Shown: positions 18,037 through 26,901 of the stretch, piece after piece
Position numbering within the stretch: the stretch's first letter is position 1
Layout of the letters: every line of letters begins with the position of its first letter
DNA from: Lacticaseibacillus paracasei subsp. paracasei
GTDB taxonomy: Bacteria; Bacillota; Bacilli; Lactobacillales; Lactobacillaceae
Direction: 5' to 3'
DNA length: 64,000 nucleotides
Assembly: GCF_000829035.1 (NCBI RefSeq)
Contig: NZ_AP012541.1
Coordinates: 1,488,001 to 1,552,000, forward strand
Position numbers and translations under genes: made by a program
The notes under the pieces: generated by a model
Told to the model about the DNA's origin: nothing
What the model saw: the letters and a program-made list of their open reading frames with translations, nothing else
The model's database searches: none

Positions 18037-19368
18037 TCAAACACGCAACCCTTTTGGATAATAATTTTTGATGGTACCATTCACCAATTTACCAATTGCA
18101 AATGGCTTATGCTCGAATGTCAGCAGAACAAAACGTTTGCCACTTACCTTGCTTGGCAACGTTTCACCGTGCCGATAACGTGCATAACCGTCCGCATCAA
18201 CCTCAATCACAGTTTGAAAATCATCCGGATTAAGAGCAGCTGCTAAACTATGACTTGGTTCAAATCGTTTCTTCCGGAAACTTCCGAGTTCCAGACCGGC
18301 ACGCACCACTTTCACGTGCTCAAACGGGATCATCGTTGTTGGTAAAATTGAAAGAAAATCGCCATGCCGATAAAATAGGCCGCTGGGCTGCTTGGTTAGG
18401 CTTGCCGCTACAAACGCATCAACTTCATCCTTCGCCGGCTTGGCTAGCGGTTTAAGCGGCAAACGGGCTGGTTGATGTGATGCTGGTGCCCCTGCTAACT
18501 TCAGCTTAGCAACAAAATGCCCTTCGCCACGCAATCGGTGAGGAAACAGTCGGACTGTTTTGGCCAGTTCCGGATTGCCATCGGCCCACGCTGGCCGCCC
18601 AGCTTCCATCCCCGGATATTGCTTAATCGGCGTAAGCGTGAACGCGTTATTGGCCAATAGCCAGGCAATGATTTGCTCATCTTCTTCAGGACTAAAGGTG
18701 CAAGTCGAGTAAATCAACGTGCCGCCTGGTGCTAGCATCTTCACAGCCGCTTTGAGAATCTGCTTTTGCCGCTCAGCACATTGCGCAGGATAGTCCGCAT
18801 GCCAATACTGGATTGCATCCGGATCTTTACGAAACATGCCTTCTCCTGAACAAGGTGCATCAACCAAAATTCGATCAAACATTTGTGGCCACGCTTTTGC
18901 CAACGTGTCAGGATCATTATTCGTTACTAAAATCTGCCGAGTACCCCACCGTTCCAGATTGCCTGACAAAACTTTTGACCGCGGACCATTGATCTCATTG
19001 CTGACCAAAAGCCCAGTGTCGCCTAAATAGCAAGCAAGTTGGGTCGATTTACCGCCTGGCGCTGCACACAAATCTAATACCCGTTCACCCGGCTTTGGGG
19101 CTGCAACAGTACCGACAAACTGCGCACTTGGCTCCTGACTATAAACAAGTCCGGCAACGTGATCAATGTCGTTGCCGGCGACCTTGCCATAATAACCCCA
19201 CGGACTCCAAGGAATTGGTTCAGTTAATGACTCGTCCAATGGCCACGGCTTGGCTGGATCACGCCGAAAGCCACTTTCCGCAGGTGCTTCAAATGTCGCT
19301 AAAAAAGCAGCTGCTTCATCGCCCAGCAAACGAGTATATTTTTCCTTAAATGCTTCAGGTAGTTGCAC
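18037..19368 (-). CDS. rsmF: RsmF-type 16S rRNA (cytosine-C5)-methyltransferase (RsmB/NOP family)
   Basis: SAM-dependent m5C methyltransferase of the Sun/NOL1/NOP2 family, 443 residues. Motifs are LDLCAAPGGKSTQLA (SAM motif I, about 97-111), ILVDAPCSGEGMFRKDP (motif IV with the catalytic-release PC, about 168-184) and IYSTCTFSPEEDE (motif VI with the nucleophilic TC, about 218-230). The C-terminal part is the RNA-binding RsmF extension found in the roughly 450-residue Firmicute proteins. The start is a GTG with AAGGA upstream. Its first 14 bp overlap the 3' end of the neighbouring membrane-protein gene. Which cytosines it modifies cannot be read from sequence. Confidence 0.85.
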   Translation of the reverse strand: MQLPEAFKEKYTRLLGDEAAAFLATFEAPAESGFRRDPAKPWPLDESLTEPIPWSPWGYYGKVAGNDIDHVAGLVYSQEPSAQFVGTVAAPKPGERVLDLCAAPGGKSTQLACYLGDTGLLVSNEINGPRSKVLSGNLERWGTRQILVTNNDPDTLAKAWPQMFDRILVDAPCSGEGMFRKDPDAIQYWHADYPAQCAERQKQILKAAVKMLAPGGTLIYSTCTFSPEEDEQIIAWLLANNAFTLTPIKQYPGMEAGRPAWADGNPELAKTVRLFPHRLRGEGHFVAKLKLAGAPASHQPARLPLKPLAKPAKDEVDAFVAASLTKQPSGLFYRHGDFLSILPTTMIPFEHVKVVRAGLELGSFRKKRFEPSHSLAAALNPDDFQTVIEVDADGYARYRHGETLPSKVSGKRFVLLTFEHKPFAIGKLVNGTIKNYYPKGLRV

Positions 19369-20311
19369 TAGCTTTATCCTTTCTGTGAATCAAGTAACGG
19401 AGGAAGAAAATGGCAGCGATGGTCAAAACGACAAGAAAGACCCAAATATTAGTTCGCGTGGTGAAGTAGAACCACCAGTTTGCAAAAAGGCCACCAAGAA
19501 AAAGACTGACGCCAATATGACCACCACAGCTAGATAAAACGCCGCGCAAGTAACGCGCCCGCATATTCAAATCCAAACCAGCTGTTTGCAACGGCCCCAT
19601 TAAGACCACCATGAGCATCGTCAGCAATCCTGCACCCAACAATAAGAATAAGCTGAACAATGCCGTTTGACCATAAGCATGCCACCAAGTCGAAGCATTA
19701 CTATCGCTAAAGTGGACCCGATGAATATTTTTTGCTTTGAAAGCGGTTTTTAAGGCCTTGCTATGCTGACTGGCGCCGTCAACATAGATTTTGACCTGCT
19801 TTAGTTTCAGCTTACTATTGGTAGTTTGTGCAGAGGCGTTGAGAAAGATAACTTTATTTAGCGGGCTGCCTTTGCGTGTGCCCACCGTTCCCAATACTGG
19901 GACATATTGACCATTCACTTGCAAATAACGTTGATTATTACTGCCAGTATACAGTTTATCGGCAAGATCGCGGCCAACCACCGTCACCGGCAGACTGGAG
20001 GCAAAATCGCCAGCCGAGAACCACTGACCACTATCGAGTGGCAGGCTCGCAACTGTGCCACGCTGATAAACGTACACGACTTGTTTAGCAACAAACTGGA
20101 CCTGATAACCTTTGAAATCAGTTTTATCGAGCTCGCTTATCGCGGTGGTGATGCTGCGCGAACTTGTCGTGACATATTCCTGAGCCGTTTCCGACATGCC
20201 GAGGTGATCAAGCTGACTGGCATATTCATTTTGATCATGCTGTGACCATACTAAACCGGCTAATATCGCTAAACCGATCCATAAAAGATCAATCAAGAAT
20301 AATTTTTTCAC
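19355..20311 (-). CDS. Membrane protein resembling a half ABC permease (FtsX/MacB-like topology)
   Basis: A 318-residue protein with one N-terminal membrane segment (LFLIDLLWIGLAILAGLVW), an extracytoplasmic domain of about 180 residues, and three C-terminal membrane segments (about 205-235, 255-275, 285-305). That layout, with VVGRDLADKLY... in the outer domain, resembles MacB/FtsX-type permeases, but no ATPase gene is adjacent and I cannot name a family with certainty. The start was placed at a GTG (20311) because GAGGAGG sits just before it; longer upstream frames lack a ribosome binding site. It overlaps rsmF by 14 bp and may be co-transcribed with it. Confidence 0.6.
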   Translation of the reverse strand: MKKLFLIDLLWIGLAILAGLVWSQHDQNEYASQLDHLGMSETAQEYVTTSSRSITTAISELDKTDFKGYQVQFVAKQVVYVYQRGTVASLPLDSGQWFSAGDFASSLPVTVVGRDLADKLYTGSNNQRYLQVNGQYVPVLGTVGTRKGSPLNKVIFLNASAQTTNSKLKLKQVKIYVDGASQHSKALKTAFKAKNIHRVHFSDSNASTWWHAYGQTALFSLFLLLGAGLLTMLMVVLMGPLQTAGLDLNMRARYLRGVLSSCGGHIGVSLFLGGLFANWWFYFTTRTNIWVFLVVLTIAAIFFLRYLIHRKDKASATT

Positions 20312-20363
20312 GTCATCCTCCTCAAGTCCTGCACAAATAAGCCATTTGCCAACAGTACAGAGA

Positions 20364-21107
20364 CTATTGTAATCGGTAAACTCGTTCGTGAATCGCATCA
20401 AAATGACCAAACGCACGATTAAGCGCGAATAATCGCCGATCCGGAACGGTTCGGGCTTCTTGCCAAAATAACCGGCTATTGGTTGCACCGTTGCGTTCGC
20501 CGATCACGAATAATTGTTTAGTGGGAAAATAGTGTTGCATAATATGCAGGAACCGGACATCATTAGGATCCTTATCTGGGCTCCAAGCCATCACAACAGC
20601 ATCAACTTGTTGGGCGTAGAGGAACAACGCCGCGTTGGCTGTGGCGGTTTTAACTGGAACAAGCGGCTGACAGCCAGTGACATTTTCTTTCGTCCAAGTG
20701 TGCGCATCGGTTGTGATCGTTTTGTCGCCTTGTGCGCGCAAACCAGCACTCACGTAACCATTACCAGCTGCCACTTCCAAGTACCGCTGAGGACCATAAA
20801 GTCGATGCCAGGTCGCAAACAGATCTTCATGAACAAATGACCACATGCCATCATGAAAGGCAATGTAGCGGCGGAAATTATGCAATAAATGATCTAGTTG
20901 AAGCAGTTCTTGCAGCTGCGCCTGTGGCTGGGTTAAAGCGGCATCAATTTGCGGCGTGCTAAGTCCCAACCAAGGTAACGCATGTGCTGGCAAGACACCA
21001 GCCGCAATAGATGCTTGCCAATCCTTCATGGCAGTTAGTTGTGATTTAAGCGGTCCAATGCGCGCATATTGTTTGGCCAGCCGATTTAATGTGCTCCAAT
21101 AGTCCAT
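20364..21107 (-). CDS. SAM-dependent methyltransferase-like protein
   Basis: A 247-residue protein with a probable SAM-binding motif RYLEVAAGNGYVSAGLRAQG (about 110-129), followed by ITTDAHTWTK and VDAVVMAWSPDKDPND, consistent with a Rossmann-type methyltransferase core. The N-terminal 100 residues are helical and contain repeated L/Q-rich segments. An ATG at 21107 fits the GAGGG upstream better than an overlapping GTG at 21113. Substrate unknown. It is separated from the DUF59 gene upstream by a strong bidirectional hairpin. Confidence 0.55.
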   Translation of the reverse strand: MDYWSTLNRLAKQYARIGPLKSQLTAMKDWQASIAAGVLPAHALPWLGLSTPQIDAALTQPQAQLQELLQLDHLLHNFRRYIAFHDGMWSFVHEDLFATWHRLYGPQRYLEVAAGNGYVSAGLRAQGDKTITTDAHTWTKENVTGCQPLVPVKTATANAALFLYAQQVDAVVMAWSPDKDPNDVRFLHIMQHYFPTKQLFVIGERNGATNSRLFWQEARTVPDRRLFALNRAFGHFDAIHERVYRLQ

Positions 21108-21148
21108 GTTCACCCTCGTGATCCATCGCTTTGACTGCCTGAAAGACA

Positions 21149-21181
21149 GTCAAAAGCCGCCTTAAACGGCGGCTTTTGCAT
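21149..21181 (-). terminator. Bidirectional hairpin AAAAGCCGCC / GGCGGCTTTT
   Basis: Perfect 10-bp stem with a 6-base loop and T-runs on both strands, immediately downstream of the DUF59 gene on the minus strand. Probable rho-independent terminator. Confidence 0.9.
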
Positions 21182-21199
21182 TCCGTGTCTAAACGCCGG

Positions 21200-21550
21200 T
21201 TAATGAATGCCCAGCGCCATTTTGGCATACCGACTGAGGCGTTCTGGCCCCCACGCTGGATACCAAACTAAATGAATTTCAACGCTGGTAATCCCGTCAA
21301 TCGTTGTCAGTGCCCGTTTAATATCAGCATCCAACATGTCTGTCAAAGGACAGCCCATCGTTGTCAATGTCATTTCAACGGTACATTTGCCGCTTTCATC
21401 TAAATCAACCCCATAAATCAAGCCGAGGTTAATTAAGTCGACACCGAGCTCTGGGTCAATGACGGTTTCCAAAGCGTCAAGAATTTGCTGTTTCATTTTA
21501 TCAAAATAAGCCTGATCTTGTGAGGCTGCCTGATCGCTGGTGTCTGCCAT
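21200..21550 (-). CDS. DUF59/MIP18-family protein (PaaD/SufT-like)
   Basis: A small protein (about 116 residues) of the DUF59 family linked to iron-sulfur cluster assembly or transfer. Visible are DPELGVDLINLGLIYGV (about 35-51) and the conserved TTMGCPLTDML segment with the single cysteine (about 63-73), then VEIHLVWYPAWGPERLS, typical of the SufT/PaaD-like group. The start was placed at the ATG giving MADTSDQ, which has AAGGG upstream. No suf genes are in the window, so the pathway link is by family only. Confidence 0.85.
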   Translation of the reverse strand: MADTSDQAASQDQAYFDKMKQQILDALETVIDPELGVDLINLGLIYGVDLDESGKCTVEMTLTTMGCPLTDMLDADIKRALTTIDGITSVEIHLVWYPAWGPERLSRYAKMALGIH

Positions 21551-21601
21551 CGTTGAACCCTTCCCTTCTGTGACCCGGCACTGATTGCTCAAAGCCACCC
21601 G

Positions 21602-21790
21602 TTAAGCCTTATCTGATGCAAGTACACCGGCAACTGAATAATGTTCCTTAGCCATTTCGTTAAGAACAATGTGAATATGCTCAGCGGGTGCGCCAGTATC
21701 TTTGACAATGGCATCTGTCACGTCTTTCACAAGGGCTTTCAGTTGCTCCGGTGAACGGCCTTCAATCAAATCAATGTGAACTAATGGCAT
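21602..21790 (-). CDS. 4-oxalocrotonate tautomerase family protein
   Basis: A 62-residue protein starting Met-Pro, the proline being the catalytic base of the tautomerase superfamily after removal of Met. The sequence PLVHIDLIEGRSPEQLKALV and the later IHIVLNEM are family hallmarks, and length matches 4-OT subunits. It follows an AAAGGAG site. The physiological substrate in lactobacilli is unknown. Confidence 0.92.
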   Translation of the reverse strand: MPLVHIDLIEGRSPEQLKALVKDVTDAIVKDTGAPAEHIHIVLNEMAKEHYSVAGVLASDKA

Positions 21791-21932
21791 GGTATTCGCT
21801 CCTTTGGCGGCAAAAGCCGAGAGTTAATTTGCTTTATTTTAGCATGAGTGTAAGATTTTCGCACCTATGCTATGTGGTTTGCTCTTTGTCAATTCCATTT
21901 AAAAATCGCATTTACTGGAAAATTTTTCCCAA

Positions 21933-22727
21933 TCACATGAAAGTAAACGGATCAGTCGATAGTTTAGATGGTATGGCTTTAACATCCCATCCTTCTGCAT
22001 CGGCCCATTCGTTGATCAAAGTCGCAACTTTGCCTTTCATAATCGACTCGATATGGTGGCCGGGATCAATCACGGGCAGGTCGGCGGCTAGCATATCGTG
22101 ACCGGTATGGTAATACACATCGCCAGTGATAAAGACATCGGCGCCAGCTTGCTTGGCATCGTTGAAGGCATCACCGCCATCACCGCCGAGAATAGCCACT
22201 TTTTGAACTAGCCGGTCTAGATCGCGGGCAACCACGCGCAACCCTTTAACGTTATAGGCTGCTTTGACTTGTTCAACAAAAGCATCAAGGCGAATTTTGT
22301 CTGGTAACAAGCCAATTCGGCCCATGTTGGCGCCTTCACCTTCATTGATAAAAGGCACAACTTGACTTAATCCCAACGCTTCTGCCAGCCAGTCATTCAT
22401 CCCGTCTTGGACGCGATCAAGGTTAGTATGCGCTGCATAGACCAGCAAGTCATCCTTTAGAATTTGGGCGTACATGGCATTCTGCGGAACCCGCAAATCC
22501 AAGTTATGCACTGGTCGAAACATCGCTGGATGATGAGAAAAGATCATATCAGCATGAATCGCCTCGGCTTCAGTGACCACTTCCGGCCGGACATCTAATG
22601 TTACGAGGACGGTTTTAACTGGTTTATCTGGGTTACCTAATTGCAGCCCGCTTGGATCGCGTTCCCATGCCAAACTTAGGGGGGCAAAGTCTTCAAATCG
22701 ATTAATAATCTGTTTACCGCTCGTCAT
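21933..22727 (-). CDS. NIF3/YqfO-family dinuclear metal centre protein
   Basis: A 264-residue NIF3-family protein (short form, without the YqfO insertion). Metal-binding motifs are FSHHPAMFRP (about 64-73), AAHTNLDRVQDGMNDWLA (about 98-115) and IDPGHHIESIMK near the C-terminus, with GDGGDAF and FITGDVYYHTGHD between. Members bind two metal ions; a GTP cyclohydrolase type 2-like activity has been reported for some. The gene overlaps trmK by 14 bp, as in the conserved Firmicute trmK-nif3 pair, and its GGAGGA site lies in the trmK 3' end. Confidence 0.9.
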   Translation of the reverse strand: MTSGKQIINRFEDFAPLSLAWERDPSGLQLGNPDKPVKTVLVTLDVRPEVVTEAEAIHADMIFSHHPAMFRPVHNLDLRVPQNAMYAQILKDDLLVYAAHTNLDRVQDGMNDWLAEALGLSQVVPFINEGEGANMGRIGLLPDKIRLDAFVEQVKAAYNVKGLRVVARDLDRLVQKVAILGGDGGDAFNDAKQAGADVFITGDVYYHTGHDMLAADLPVIDPGHHIESIMKGKVATLINEWADAEGWDVKAIPSKLSTDPFTFM

Positions 22728-23424
22728 GTGCGTCTAATTCCTCCTTGATTAATGATAAAATTTTTTGTTGTTCGCGAATCTTTTCTAGCGGCACCATCTG
22801 TGCATCAGCCAAACCTTCAAGCACAGCCTCGGTTTTCTCAGCTTCGCGGTGCATTTTTTTCATAAAAGTTGGACTCTTTTGCCGCCGTAAAATCGGCCCG
22901 AAGCGTAAATCAGCTTCCGAATAAGGCACATCCGGGCGCGTTCGACCAGCTGCCATCAGTTCGTAAATATGACCTTCATCTTCGACAATGTCCTCGCCGA
23001 TAATGCCATAACCATGCTGATCAAGCCATAAACGGACATCGTATTGGTGTCGATTAGGAGCCAGTACCAAGGTTTCGGTACCGTCTAGTTGTGGCTGGCC
23101 AGCTTCAAGAATATCCGTCATCAGCTGACCGCCCATTCCAGCAATGACAACCGTTGAAATGGCATCGTCAGGCATGATACTTGCCAAACCGTCAGCTTGA
23201 CGGACGCTGATCTGCGCAGTTAACCCAGCATCCGCAACGTTTTGCTTGGCAATTGCGACCGGTCCCGCTCCAATATCACTGGCAATCGCAAAATTGATGC
23301 GTTGCTGCTGTACCAAGTAAATCGGCAAAAAAGCGTGATCTGTGCCGATATCCGCTACCCGTTCGCCTGCCTCAATAAAACTGCTAATGGCCTGAAGCCG
23401 TTTTGATAAATGAATATGATCCAT
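22714..23424 (-). CDS. trmK: tRNA (adenine22-N1)-methyltransferase TrmK
   Basis: Makes m1A22 in tRNA. The 236-residue protein has the SAM-binding motif RVADIGTDHAFLPIYLV (about 19-35), STVVIAGMGGQLMTDIL (about 87-103), LVLAPNRHQYDVRLWL (motif IV region) and a C-terminal coiled-coil helical part (about 175-235). The dnaG-rpoD-trmK-nif3 order matches Bacillus (yqfN-yqfO). The 215-bp spacer to rpoD holds the rpoD terminator. Confidence 0.93.
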   Translation of the reverse strand: MDHIHLSKRLQAISSFIEAGERVADIGTDHAFLPIYLVQQQRINFAIASDIGAGPVAIAKQNVADAGLTAQISVRQADGLASIMPDDAISTVVIAGMGGQLMTDILEAGQPQLDGTETLVLAPNRHQYDVRLWLDQHGYGIIGEDIVEDEGHIYELMAAGRTRPDVPYSEADLRFGPILRRQKSPTFMKKMHREAEKTEAVLEGLADAQMVPLEKIREQQKILSLIKEELDAHDER

Positions 23425-23582
23425 GACTATACTTTCTCCTCATCTCGTTAACAGTTTTCATTATAACAAACTACGCCGAACAGTTAGTTAACTTTTCTGA
23501 AAAGCGGGTTACGTCCTCAGAAACATCAAAGATTTCCGGTATTCGAATCTGAATGAGGGCCTTCGCCACATGATGACGTACG

Positions 23583-23622
23583 AAAAAGCCGCCTACCTCA
23601 CTAATGAGGCAGACGGCTTTAT
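23583..23622 (-). terminator. Terminator downstream of rpoD
   Basis: Stem AAAGCCG..TGCCTCATT / AATGAGG...CGGCTTT with T-runs, directly after the rpoD stop on the minus strand. Read on that strand it is AAAGCCGTCTGCCTCATTAG then TGAGGTAGGCGGCTTTTT. Confidence 0.85.
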
Positions 23623-23639
23623 CAGCTAACAAACGTTCA

Positions 23640-24908
23640 TTACTCAAGAAAATCCTTAAGTTGCTTGGAACGGCTTGGGTGGCGGAGCTTCCGCAATGCC
23701 TTAGCTTCGATTTGACGAATTCGCTCGCGGGTCACGCCAAAGACCTTGCCGACCTCTTCCAAGGTACGGGTCCGGCCATCATCGAGTCCAAAACGCAACC
23801 GCAAAACATTTTCTTCACGATCCGTTAAGGTATCCAGCACACTTTCCAACTGTTCTTTGAGCAGTTCATAGGAAGCATGGTCTTCAGGACTGGTGGCGTC
23901 TTGGTCTTCAATGAAGTCGCCAAGATGTGAATCATCCTCTTCACCAATTGGCGTTTCCAAGGAAACAGGTTCTTGCGCAATCTTCAGGATTTCGCGAACC
24001 TTTTCAGTTGGCATGTCCATTTCCGCGCCGATTTCTTCAGGCGTTGGTTCACGACCAAGGTCTTGAAGCAGTTGCCGTTGAATCCGAATCAATTTGTTAA
24101 TGGTTTCAACCATATGCACTGGAATCCGAATTGTCCGGGCTTGGTCAGCGATGGCACGGGTAATAGCCTGCCGAATCCACCAGGTGGCATACGTTGAGAA
24201 CTTAAAGCCTTTCCGGTAATCGAATTTCTCGACCGCCTTCATCAGCCCCATGTTCCCTTCCTGAATCAGATCCAGGAATTGCATGCCGCGACCAACATAA
24301 CGCTTAGCGATGGAAACAACCAGTCGCAAGTTAGCTTCAGCCAAACGTTGCTTAGCTTCTTGATCACCTTGTTCAATCTTCAAGGCAAGGGCAACTTCTT
24401 CATCAGCTGTCAGCAAGGAAACTCGGCCGATTTCCTTCAGGTACATCCGCACAGGGTCATTGATTTTGACCCCTGAAGGTGCGGACATGTCACTCATTTC
24501 CTTCTTGGAAACCTTCTTTTGCTTCTTCAAGCTAATCGCTGCTGGCTCGCCATTTTCATCAACAATAGCAATCCCATTATCCTCGATCTTTTGCATCAGA
24601 TCGTCAATGGCACCACTCTTGAGCTCAAACGGCTTAACCAACTTGTCGGTCAGGTCATCTTCAGTAATTTGTTTCTTCTTCTTGTAATCTTTAATCACGG
24701 CCTTGACAGCATCGTCGAATGCTTTCGTTGTCGTTTTGGTCGTGCGTTTGCTGCTAGCGGTAGTCTTCTTGACCGTAGTTTTCTTCGCGGTGGTCTTTTT
24801 TGCCGCCGCCTTGACAGCGGTTGTCTTAGCCGCAGTTTTTGCTGCTGGCTTAGCCGTTGTCTTCTTTGTGGTCTTGTCTACTTCAGTTGCTGTTTTTTTA
24901 TCAGCCAT
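23640..24908 (-). CDS. rpoD: Primary sigma factor RpoD (SigA)
   Basis: Housekeeping sigma-70, 422 residues. Region 1.2 begins at [11 protein letters not shown] (about 148), region 2 contains [27 protein letters not shown] and [13 protein letters not shown], region 3 has [22 protein letters not shown], and region 4 ends with [28 protein letters not shown]. The first 70 or so residues are an unusual tract built from K, T and A (repeated [15 protein letters not shown] units) before region 1.1. The ATG has GGGGAGG upstream. It is the last gene of the glyQS-dnaG-rpoD series. Confidence 0.97.
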   Translation of the reverse strand: MADKKTATEVDKTTKKTTAKPAAKTAAKTTAVKAAAKKTTAKKTTVKKTTASSKRTTKTTTKAFDDAVKAVIKDYKKKKQITEDDLTDKLVKPFELKSGAIDDLMQKIEDNGIAIVDENGEPAAISLKKQKKVSKKEMSDMSAPSGVKINDPVRMYLKEIGRVSLLTADEEVALALKIEQGDQEAKQRLAEANLRLVVSIAKRYVGRGMQFLDLIQEGNMGLMKAVEKFDYRKGFKFSTYATWWIRQAITRAIADQARTIRIPVHMVETINKLIRIQRQLLQDLGREPTPEEIGAEMDMPTEKVREILKIAQEPVSLETPIGEEDDSHLGDFIEDQDATSPEDHASYELLKEQLESVLDTLTDREENVLRLRFGLDDGRTRTLEEVGKVFGVTRERIRQIEAKALRKLRHPSRSKQLKDFLE

Positions 24909-24921
24909 TAAAGTTCCTCCC

Positions 24922-26709
24922 CTAGCCTTGTTGTTGTTTCAAAAGTTTCATGAGATTCACATACTGCACCGTTAGCTCGCCTAGTTTCTGCTTATCGCCA
25001 AGTCGCTGTGCCTCTGTGATGGCCTGCTTGATGGCCTGCAGCCGTTCGACAGTTGAAGCGGACGTAATCGTCTGAATCAACTCGTCAATCGTTGCCTCAG
25101 TCGCCTCAGGCAAAACCTGCATCGCCACCGAAGCCGCCACCCCGCTCAGATCCGGATCGACTCGATCCAGGAATCCAGCTAACTCGCCATCAGGCTGCTC
25201 ATGGAGAAAATCTAGCCATCCGGTAAAGAGCGTCTGAAAATGTGGCACTGGAAATGTGAAAGCAGTATTTTTTAAACGCTGCATCACTAAATCATCGTGC
25301 CAAACATAATACAGTAATTGTCGTTGGGCTGCAGTGTAACGATCAATTGGCCGAACTGGTTGATTAACCGGCGCGGTTTGATAGCTCACAGGAGCCGACG
25401 ACTGTTGTTGCACGGCTTGCTGCGGCGCTGGCAGGCTTTGATTCAGAGCGCTCTCAGGTACGCCAGTCGTGTCAGCTAACTGCTTCACATAAACTGCCCG
25501 CGCTACCGGATTCGAAATCTTACCGATGGTTTTTAAAGCCGCGTTCAGATACGTCAGTTTAGCCTGATCATTGTTCATGTCAACCCCGCGCGCTAAGAAT
25601 TGCAGGATAAACGCGGTCGGCGTCAATACGGATTTGACTTGCGCTTGGAAGGCTTCGGCACCACGGGCACGAATGAACTCATCAGGATCCATCCCGTCCG
25701 GCAAAACGACCACATCCGTTTGTAATCGCGGATGATCAGCCAACATGGCAACCGCACGTTCAATCGCCTTTTGCCCTGGTTCATCACCATCGTAACACAC
25801 GGTTAATCGCTTGCTTAAGTGGCTAATGATGTCAACCTGCTCAGTAGTTAAGCTTGTTCCCATGGAAGCAATCCCGGTTTTTACACCGGCTTGGTACGCA
25901 GCGATCACATCCATATAGCCTTCAAAAAGAATCGGGCCGCCATCACGGCCAAAATCGGCTTTGGCACGATGAAGATTAAATAGGACATCACGCTTGTTGA
26001 AAAGCTTGGTTTCGGGACTGTTCAAGTATTTAGCTTGGGTCTTGTCCTTGCTTAGAATCCGCCCGGAAAAACCAATCACTTGACCATGACTGTCCGTTAG
26101 CGGAAACATGACGCGATCGTTAAACCGATCGAACAATTTTCCTTCTTGATCCTCTACGAACAAACCGCTGGCACGCTGATCTTGATAGTCGACTTTGCGA
26201 TTATTAAGAAACGCTACTAACAGATTACGTTCTTCAGGCGCATACCCCAGTTGAAAAGCTTCAATTGTGTCATCAGTTAAGCCACGTTTGTGCAAATAAT
26301 CAAGTGCAGTCTGACCTTTCTCCGTATTCATCAAAATATGATGAAATAGATCGGCCGTGTCTTGCAAAATATGCTGTTGCTTGCTGATCTCTGGATCAAC
26401 CGGTGCTGCATGACCCACCTGAACATCCAGTGGCATGCCAGCAAAATCCGCCACTTTTTTAACTGCCTCCGGGAAGGTGGCGTTATCATAGTCCATCACG
26501 AATTTAAAAACATTGCCGCCGCGGCCGCACGAAAAACAGTGAAAAATCTGCTTAGGTTCATTCACAGAAAATGATGGGGTGTGTTCTTCGTGAAAAGGAC
26601 ACAAGCCAAACAGATTCTGCCCGGTCTTGCGTAATTGCACATATTGGCCAATATAATCAGCAATATTGACAGCTTTAAGGACTTTGTCGACAGTAGCCTC
26701 AGGAATCAT
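24922..26709 (-). CDS. dnaG: DNA primase DnaG
   Basis: Synthesises RNA primers at the replication fork. The 595-residue protein has the CHC2 zinc finger [11 protein letters not shown]...[10 protein letters not shown] (about 38-65), the primase core and TOPRIM motif [14 protein letters not shown] (about 262) with [10 protein letters not shown] (about 308), and a Q/P-rich linker before the C-terminal helicase-interacting region. The ATG at 26709 has no well-spaced ribosome binding site (a GGGAG lies about 20 bases away), but no better in-frame start exists. It is 13 bp upstream of rpoD. Confidence 0.95.
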   Translation of the reverse strand: MIPEATVDKVLKAVNIADYIGQYVQLRKTGQNLFGLCPFHEEHTPSFSVNEPKQIFHCFSCGRGGNVFKFVMDYDNATFPEAVKKVADFAGMPLDVQVGHAAPVDPEISKQQHILQDTADLFHHILMNTEKGQTALDYLHKRGLTDDTIEAFQLGYAPEERNLLVAFLNNRKVDYQDQRASGLFVEDQEGKLFDRFNDRVMFPLTDSHGQVIGFSGRILSKDKTQAKYLNSPETKLFNKRDVLFNLHRAKADFGRDGGPILFEGYMDVIAAYQAGVKTGIASMGTSLTTEQVDIISHLSKRLTVCYDGDEPGQKAIERAVAMLADHPRLQTDVVVLPDGMDPDEFIRARGAEAFQAQVKSVLTPTAFILQFLARGVDMNNDQAKLTYLNAALKTIGKISNPVARAVYVKQLADTTGVPESALNQSLPAPQQAVQQQSSAPVSYQTAPVNQPVRPIDRYTAAQRQLLYYVWHDDLVMQRLKNTAFTFPVPHFQTLFTGWLDFLHEQPDGELAGFLDRVDPDLSGVAASVAMQVLPEATEATIDELIQTITSASTVERLQAIKQAITEAQRLGDKQKLGELTVQYVNLMKLLKQQQG

Positions 26710-26799
26710 TCCGGCGATGTCAGCTCACTCCCTTTCATGACATGTGCCGCAGAGCTGTTTGACAGCCTGCAGACGCCCAACACACGTTACCCGAAATAG

Positions 26800-26843
26800 C
26801 GGTAAAAAGTCGCACTTCTGAGTTGAAATGCGACTTTTTGATA
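26800..26843 (-). terminator. Terminator downstream of glyS
   Basis: Stem AAAAAGTCGCA / TGCGACTTTTT with a 14-base loop, in the 190-bp spacer between glyS and dnaG. It is symmetric enough to work on either strand. Confidence 0.8.
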
Positions 26844-26901
26844 GTCTATCGGCATAATAATACAAAATACAGTATAGCCTGTTTAGGCTTGGAATGCAAG
26901 G

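Noticed and set aside
24519..24975. Long plus-strand frames opposite rpoD
   Set aside because: They are antisense shadows of the low-complexity K/T/A tract, with hydrophobic V/A/F runs expected from its complement.
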